Positions 57,460-64,000 of a stretch of DNA of 64,000 nucleotides are shown one piece after another. Position numbers and translations under genes: made by a program. Origin of the DNA: Erodium maritimum (taxonomy: Eukaryota; Streptophyta; Magnoliopsida; Geraniales; Geraniaceae). Where the stretch lies: NCBI GenBank assembly GCA_963921825.1, contig OY997588.1, positions 55,126,803-55,190,802 of the forward strand, written 5' to 3'. The notes beneath the pieces were generated by a model that saw nothing but the letters and a program-made list of their open reading frames with translations, ran no database searches and had not been told where the DNA came from. Position 1 is the stretch's first letter; every line of letters starts with the position of its first letter.

Positions 57460-58225
57460 TGCGAATCACAGGCCGTGGGCGTGCCAATGAGGCACTACCA
57501 CGTGGCAAAGTAGGGAAAAAAATTGACTGTTGGCCCCCAACGGTCATGTAAAGAGTATATTTTTTTAATTAACAAAATCAGATTTTAATCTTAAATAATC
57601 TCTATCTATAAATATCTACATCTCATTCATCGAACGACCAATATTTCTCTCAATTTTCCTTCTCAAAATCCCAAAATTCTCTCACAAATTTCGATCAAAA
57701 ATATCCGATGAAGGAGGAGTCGGAAGTCAACCTCCGGATATACCAGATTGGACATCACCTGAATGATGACATCAAGGAGGGCCATTGTCCTAGAAAAAAA
57801 TGCTTGGATGCTCGACTCAGTGTCACAAAACCCACCGGCAACTCCAAGAGGACCTTGTTCAACACATATGGGATGGGTTTGGAGCGACTTACCGATGAGA
57901 CAACGAGTGAGACAATTTTTGTACGACTAATTGTATTGTCAATCAATAATCAATGTATTATTCGTGGATTAATAAAAGTTTAAGTTGAAGTTTAGTTAAA
58001 CTTTTTATTTTATTAATTAATTTGTCAATTTTATTATTTCAAATCAGAATTTAATAAATTCAGCAAAATATTAATTAAGCATCCACTCAATTCATGAGTC
58101 TCATACATGAATCTCACATTATGGAACATGGTTCAATTTAAGGGGCTCAACTCACAATTCTGTAAAATCAGCACATGAGTCTCACACAGGAGTCCCATAG
58201 GTGAATCTCTTCAATGTACATGGTA
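57460..58225 (+). mobile_element. Deletion derivative of a PIF/Harbinger element
   Basis: A coding relic at about 57760-57945 (C-L-D-A-R-L-S-V, then L-F-N-T-Y-G) matches the C-terminal end of the transposase at 62586-62690 (R-V-D-A-R-L-S-V and L-I-E-H-I). The downstream tail, aaattcagcaaaatattaattaagcatccactc, split by small changes, also matches 62872-62915. The central transposase domain is absent. The right edge has aatgtacatgg, similar to the Harbinger end at 63026. The exact ends are uncertain. Confidence 0.6.
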
Positions 58226-59340
58226 ACCAAAATCTCTGTTGGGTCTTGAGAAATGAGAAATAGTCTTGGACTTAGACCTTTCTTACTGGCAGATTGAGTG
58301 GGATGGGGATTTGGGCTTGAACCACGAGAAAATAACGGAAGACGTTCAGACTAGGCTTCTAACATTTAGTATGCTGGTGAAGCGGGTTGTCCATACATTC
58401 CACTAGAGGAAACGACCACCTCAACTAGTGTAACGTCGGAGAAGGACGATGGAGTCCTTGACGACAAAAATCCGATAGAGGAAACATACGAAAAAACATA
58501 AATTCAATGTGGTCGTCCTGGTCAGACCGTAGGATATACCAATGACACAGACGGCTGCCGATACCGGCAGATATGGTTTGTGCAGAAATTGTTGGCACCG
58601 AACCACAACCTAATCTAATGACGACGGTCGGCTTTCCAGAGAAGAGGAAGGAGTGTTCGCGGTTGGGAGAGCTAGGCTGTTAGGAGAAACAGTGAGGCTA
58701 GTTTCCTCCGACGACGGAACTTCGACAAGTCTGAGGGGAGCAAAACTCGTTGGTGTCGACGAACTGTTAGATCTGGAGGGGCAGGTCACGAGTGGCTTAA
58801 GGGGGCTAGCGACAGCGCGACGAAAGCATCTTGCAAGAGAAACGAGGTAGGGAACCTTGTACCTAGTTGTGGATCCTATCGATGAGAAGGGATGGAGGCA
58901 CGTGAACGAAAAGAAAGAGAGGCCCGCGACATGCCTAAAGAGGACGATCGACGAGATGAGCCACGACATCACAAGACGGAAGTGAAAGAAGAGGGGCTGT
59001 GATTGAAACCATCAAAACACAACAAAAGCTACTAACCGGAGTAAAAGGAGAAAAGATACCGCCGATATATATGATCGAAACCTAATCGTTGCCGATATCT
59101 ACAGAAGAAAGTTTGAGAGAACCGGAGACATGGTTAGCTATTGAGAGAAAACAACCAACTAATTTTGAGTTTGCACCAATTCAATTCATTATATATCATT
59201 CTAAATTTATTTATTTTTACTGAATAATAAAGTGCTAGTCTTCAACTAGTTCATGGGATTTATTATAGAATTACTAAATTATGGTTACCCTGTGATGCAC
59301 GAGTTTGCATAATGCAATTGTGGAATTGCTCTAATCATCG
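58226..59340. other. Unassigned repeat-like region
   Basis: A GC-richer stretch at 58400-58990 has a 120-codon minus-strand open frame (58972-58610) rich in Ser with no domain. An AT-rich part follows, with a gaattgctctaa motif near 59320 that resembles a Harbinger end (TTAGAGCAATTC inverted). No gene is supported. Confidence 0.35.
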
Positions 59341-59348
59341 TTTGGACA

Positions 59349-60317
59349 TTTTTTTTTGAAACGAGTAACTGAGGAATTGCATTACTGCGAACAATAAACT
59401 AAACTAAACAAAATAAGGCGTATATGTTTTGGGTTTCATTTATATGTCTCGGTCGCCCGTAGGCCACCCGGCGCTCATGGACCCGTAGAAATAGTCTGCT
59501 TTTGATCGCAGACACTAACTCACGATAACTCCTTACCGACAATTTAACGATACAGAACAGGAAAAAAATTCCAAATGTAAACAAAACAAATACAACCCAA
59601 ATAAAAACGAACTAGTTCATAAAGCAGGCGGAAATAGAGTGCTTTGAATGCGGTTTTCCCGAGACCTCCCAACACCGGCAGTCTCGGGTCTGTGGGTGTA
59701 GTCCGTAGATGGACCCTCCCACCCCGCAGGGTCTTCTCATTTTTCCGAAGGAGGCTGAAGCACCTCCGTCTGTGGATCCTGTATTTCCTCCTCGTCCCTC
59801 AACTGTCGGGTAATTCCCACCGAAATCCCATGTCCATCCGACAGAGCTTTTGGGCGACGGCGAGGCGATTCCGACCTATTCTTCCGGTCTGTGCCGGTTA
59901 GCAAAGGGTGCTCGAGTTGGCCTTTAACCTCCGGGATGAGGATCGATGAGATCGAATCCGAGAAAATGACAGCCACCGAAGAGACAGAGGATGCCGAGAT
60001 CACGATCATGGTGTCGTTGTTAGCCTGATCTTAGTCCACGATGGGGTTGTAGATCGTGCTCGAGACGTTGGTTGTCGGGGGTGTCTTCGTGGTACGATAG
60101 AGGCGGTGATCGGCGTCCATAGGGGGTTATCGACCTTTTTCGGGAGGTGAACCTCCAAAGACAAGGCAGTAGGTTTCGGGGACGAGAATAGAGAGTGTAG
60201 AAGACGATGACCGAAAGCCATGGATGGCCGAAAGGGCTTCGACGACGACGAATGGAGGTGCGGAAGTGTAAAAACCCTAGGGTTACAAGGAGACGCGTAC
60301 GTCCAGAGAGAACTTTA
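59349..60317 (-). mobile_element. Short LINE-like retroelement without ORF2, 8-bp TSD
   Basis: It is flanked by tttggaca at 59341-59348 and 60318-60325. The plus strand starts with a T9 run, so the poly(A) tail is on the left. The minus-strand 5' end has an AACCCTAGGG leader and an ATG at 60221 that opens a 71-codon frame. No enzyme domain is present. It has the same layout as the elements at 3041, 35951 and 37236. Confidence 0.65.
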
Positions 60318-61501
60318 TTTGGACACTTAAATGAGTTCAAAAAAGCAGTTATACCATTGCGATCCGTGTTGCGAACCGCAACCGAACCGTATTTTTACGG
60401 TTCGCGGGACTCTGGACGACGTGCTGTAGAGCAACATTTTTGCTGCCCGCGAACCGCAAAAATGCGGTTTGGTCTGCGGCTCGCGACTCGCGCCCTACGA
60501 ACACGGGTCGCGAGTCCTGCGTCCCGGGTTGCAGCGCCAGCCAATCTTGACGTGACACATGACATTTTCGAATGAAAGAAAATTCCGATCGTTGGAAACG
60601 GTCAGAAATCAACAGTAATTTTTTTAATTCATATAAACAAAATTCTAACCTTATAAATTCCCCTAACCCCATTCTCAAACCACCAACATTTCTACAACTT
60701 CCCTACACTTTTTTTCTACCAAAATTATCTCCTCAATCTCGCTACAAAATGTCTGACGATGACGGTCCATCATATGAGGAGTTGGCAGCGGAAATGCGTT
60801 TAGCTGAAAAACGACTCCGGCGAAGGGTTGAGATAGGTATATAGAGAGTAATGTCAAGGATCAACGTTCTGAGAGAGAGGATCTGTATATGGCTACCACT
60901 TTTTGAATGGGTGATGGAAAAGGTAGCGGAGCATGACGATTTCTTCGTTCAGATGCGAGACGTTGTGGGACGATTGGGGTTATCAACGCACCAGAAGTGT
61001 ACCGTCGCGATACGGATGCTTGTGTATGGGTGCTCGGTCGATTCGTTGGATGAAACCTTACGAATTGGGGTAAGTACAATGCTCGAATGTTTACACATAT
61101 TTTGCAAGGCCATCATTGAGGTATTCGGGGCTGAGTACGAGTGTACACACACCGGAGGACTTGGACCGATTACTCAGAGAGGAGTACAACCGAGGGTTCT
61201 CCAGCATGATTGGTATTCTTGACTGCATGCATTGGGAGTGGAAGAATTTCCCCACCGCATCGCAAGGAGCCAATGGCGGGGGTGATCACCATGGGGTAAG
61301 TACCATTATGTTGGAAGCTGTAGTGTCCCGTGATTTATGGATTTGGTATGCTTTTTTCGGGATGGTTGGGTCAAACAACGACATCAATGTCCTCAACAAT
61401 AGCCATTTGTTCCATGATGCTTTCTTGGGACGTGAACTTGCCGTGGAGTACAAGATTAACGGTCATCGGTATGACCGACCTTATTATTTGATGGATGGCA
61501 T

Positions 61502-61945
61502 CAAGGTTCTAAAAAACGCTAGGCGCTAGTCGGGTGGTTAGGCCCTTTTGGAGATTAATCGGAGACTAGTTGGAGATTAATCGGGGACTAATCGGATTTT
61601 GATTTTTCTATTTTCTTAATTTATTAACAAATATTATATTATATATATATGAATAAAATATGAATTTTATTATGAAAAAATAGTAAAAAAAACATTTATA
61701 AAATACAAAAAAATATTTATTACATAATTATCCTTAAATGACAAAAAAATTCATATAAACAACATTAATTTCCTTACATAAAAATAAAGTTAGTAATAAA
61801 AGTTAAAAATTAATATGATATTTAAGATATAAAAAATGTCAATAAACAAGTAAACTACATTAACATCCACGATTATTTAAGATGTAAGTATATATCATCT
61901 ATGATTATTAATTTTATAATTAAATTTAAAATAAAATTACATATA

Positions 61946-61988
<43 letters not shown>

Positions 61989-62254
61989 ATAATAATAATA
62001 TGAATTATATAAAATGATTAATAAAAAATATTTAAGATAAAACCTTAAAAATCGGATGACTGTTCTAAAAAAATCCCACCTAGGAACCAATTAATCCCCG
62101 CATATGACCGATTAATCCCCGCCTAGGTGAGGATTGACCCGATTTTTTTAAATCCGCCTAGAGCCACCCGACTTGTTAAAATCGGGTCGATGTTTTAAAA
62201 ATCCCCTCTTAGGCGCCGATTAATACCCACCTAGGCCCGACTTTTAGAACACTG
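61502..62254. mobile_element. hAT-type element inside the Harbinger transposase
   Basis: The 753-bp element starts caaggttctaaaaaacgc and ends cgacttttagaacactg. Flanks are gatggcat (61494-61501) and gacgacat (62255-62262), six of eight, and excision restores the transposase reading exactly. Subterminal ggagattaatcgg and ccgattaatcccc repeats occur at both ends; the middle is very AT-rich, with a (TA)n run at 61949-61984. It encodes nothing. Confidence 0.88.
61949..61984. repeat. (TA)n microsatellite
   Basis: About seventeen TA units lie inside the hAT-type element. Confidence 0.9.
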
Positions 62255-63042
62255 GACGACATTTACCCATCATGGAGTCGGTTCGTGAAGTCTATTCGGC
62301 ATCCCTATCATAACAAACAGAAATTGTTTGCTAAGGTCCAAGAAGGTGCTCGGAAAGATATTGAACGAGCATTTGGAGTTCTTCAAGCACGGTGGCACAT
62401 CATTTTCCGTCCCGCTCGTGTTTGGAGCAAGATCGTTGTTGCTGATATCATGCAGACTTGTATCATTCTACATAACATGATTGTAGAGGATGTATGCGAC
62501 CGGTACGAATATGGAGATGATAAATTGTTGTTCGACCCCCCTCCAAAAATGCCACTATGGACACCACCGGAACGATGGCACCAAGGAGGGCCCTTGCAAT
62601 ACCAAGCACGCGTGGATGCTCGACTCAGTGTCGCAAATGATTCCACCCACCGACAACTACAAAATGACCTTATTGAACACATATGAGGTCGATTTGGAAC
62701 ACATTTCAAACACAACGATTAATGAAGAAATCTTTTTATATGCAACAATTGTGTACTTAATGTTACAATTAGGGACGAATAAAATTTATTTTAAGTTATG
62801 TTGTTATTAATTATTTTTACCAAGTTTATTTCAATTTTATATGACGTTTACTGTTTTGATGAAGCATTTAATTAAATCAGCAAAATATCAATTCATCATC
62901 TAGTCAGCATCCACTCACAATCCGGGCCCCTATCTGGTTTGTACCATTATGGATACAGTTTATTTCAGGGACTGTAAACCACTATTTTGCACAATCAACA
63001 TACGGTTTGATCATCCGATTTGACTCATTGTACATGCTCTAA

Positions 63043-64000
63043 GATTTAGATGTGTTTATTCGTGAGGTACCAGTCATAACCAGTCTGTGTATGTGAATGA
63101 ATTGTGGTGGTTTAAGTAAAAAAAAATGGAAAATGTCTTGTTATCTTCTCATTAAAGTGTCAAACCAACGGTATATAACCGAGAATACATCCAAAACAAT
63201 GTCGAGATAAAGTTTGGGATCCCATCAATTGACAAGTGTATTGATATAGTAAACTAAGCAAACACTTATAGGAAACTAGGAGGGTATTACACGGACACAA
63301 ACACGAACACAACACTTAGTACAATTAAGCAAATACAAGGTTCTAAAAGCCTTTTCGGGGGGTTGTCTTGACTTGGTGTGGTGGACACCAACTCACCAGA
63401 GACCGAAAAGCCTGGTCGTTGGGGTAGAAGACTATGGAGAACTGTGCAAGGATGCGCAACATCAGGGAGTCTCGGATGAATAATGATGGTATGGTGGCAC
63501 AAACGAGGAGATATAGACACTTCATGTTGTACGACGATGGTAGGAAACCAGAGGCGACACTGAGGCACAACAAAAGCAAACAAAGATTCAGACAACTCGG
63601 TCTGAAGAGGGCGGTGGGACTCGACGACGGAGGGCGGAGGGGCACGGCAAACAGGCTCAGGCCACGGGGGATGCAAAGGACGAGGTTCGTGCGGTAAGAG
63701 AGAAGAGGCTCGGGATACGGGGTGGAAGGAGGGTTGGTCGGTAGGGGTGGTGGGCGGGAGCAGTCCGAAGCGACATAGATAAATGGCGGCCTACACAGAG
63801 AGAGAGAGAGAAGGCCTGCGGGCTTGGCTCAAGCGAGGTAAGGGGGAGAAGAAGAAAGAAAGAGAGGAAGGCAGGAGAGCCGGTGACCCCCAGGGGTAAA
63901 GGGAGGCCGTCGACGACATGAAAACGTAGAGGAAAGACGAAGGGGTTGGCGACTAGTTTAGAGTGGTTTAAGTCATTCAACTTTATAACTTGTTCAGTAT
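63043..64000. other. Unassigned region at the window edge, LINE-like leader possible
   Basis: Minus-strand open frames (63980-63657 and 63676-63287) are Pro/Ser/Leu-rich, overlap other frames and lack domains. They resemble the coding-like 5' parts of the short LINE-like elements, but no poly(A) or target duplication was found. A (GA)n run lies at 63798-63813. No gene is supported. Confidence 0.35.

Larger units (their letters stand above)
60749..62690 (+). pseudogene. PIF/Harbinger transposase pseudogene (plant DDE type)
   Basis: The start MSDDDGPSYEELAAEMRL is followed by a stop at about 60842, then a second open stretch with L-R-E-R-I and F-F-V-Q-M-R-D (60851-61120). A frameshift near 61140 leads into P-E-D-L-D-R-L-L. 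The catalytic residues can be seen: D in I-L-D-C-M-H-W near 61225, D in N-N-D-I-N-V-L near 61380, and E in D-I-E-R-A-F-G-V-L-Q near 62365. Y-Y-L-M-D-G-I is cut by the hAT insertion (61502-62254) and resumes as P-S-W-S-R-F-V-K-S-I. The reading ends near 62690. The protein is of the PF04827-type plant Harbinger family. Confidence 0.87.
60326..63039 (+). mobile_element. PIF/Harbinger DNA transposon, decayed
   Basis: It holds a GC-rich leader with gcgaaccgcaa-type motifs (60365-60540), a transposase pseudogene and an AT-rich tail. The right end is recognisable: inverted it reads GAGCATGTACAATGAG with TAA at 63040-63042, the Harbinger 3-bp target type. The left end may start near 60345 (agcagttataccattg), but no target duplication was found, so the left limit is approximate. 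A hAT element of 753 bp sits inside the transposase. Confidence 0.7.

Noticed and set aside
1-64000. A novel multi-gene system, operon or gene cluster
   Set aside because: The recognisable genes are unrelated single plant genes, and the space between them is explained by transposons. Nothing supports a coordinated new system.

Overview
The window is plant nuclear DNA, most likely from a eudicot. Genes are split by GT-AG introns, a tRNA-Trp gene is of the plant nuclear type, the protein genes are plant-specific, and most of the rest is plant-type transposon sequence. I cannot name the species.

Five genes look functional. From left to right they are: the 3' part of a WD40-repeat protein gene (+, 34-2746, eight visible exons); a tRNA-Trp(CCA) gene (-, 13677-13748); a WPP-domain-interacting nuclear-envelope protein of the WIP family (-, 14172-17598, 569 aa, ending in a plant KASH tail); a small one-membrane-span protein (+, CDS 35175-35363, 62 aa); and a large HAPLESS 8-like protein with a UBZ-like zinc finger (-, 50859-55571, 1275 aa). 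WIP and HAPLESS8-like genes are, as far as I recall, also neighbours in Arabidopsis, so this may be a conserved block swollen by transposons.

The spaces are layered transposons. 3.0-13.5 kb holds a decayed LINE ORF2, short LINE-like elements lacking ORF2, tRNA-like repeats and a hAT element. 18.1-31.1 kb holds a hAT MITE, a tRNA-Gly-derived SINE, a decayed L1-type LINE (ORF1 and ORF2 overlapping by ATGA) and a rearranged Ty3/gypsy element in which one complete 2.55-kb LTR is shared by two internal regions. 31.1-34.3 kb is a nest of inverted-repeat elements three deep inside LINE debris. 36.0-38.6 kb has two related short LINE-like elements tail to tail, followed by a Mutator-like element with a 9-bp target duplication. 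40.2-43.8 kb is a Copia element truncated after integrase and split by a hAT element. 43.8-50.4 kb holds three LINE ORF1 units without ORF2. 57.4-63.0 kb holds a PIF/Harbinger transposase pseudogene split by a hAT element, a deletion derivative of it, and another short LINE-like element.

The most unusual material is (a) the set of short, TSD-flanked LINE-like elements that keep a 5' open region and a 3' tail but no reverse transcriptase, (b) the ORF1-only LINE units, and (c) a small hAT MITE family with CA(R)(K)GTTCTAAAA ends. I found no CRISPR, operon or other prokaryote-like system. Boundaries and target duplications were read by eye; no database search was run.
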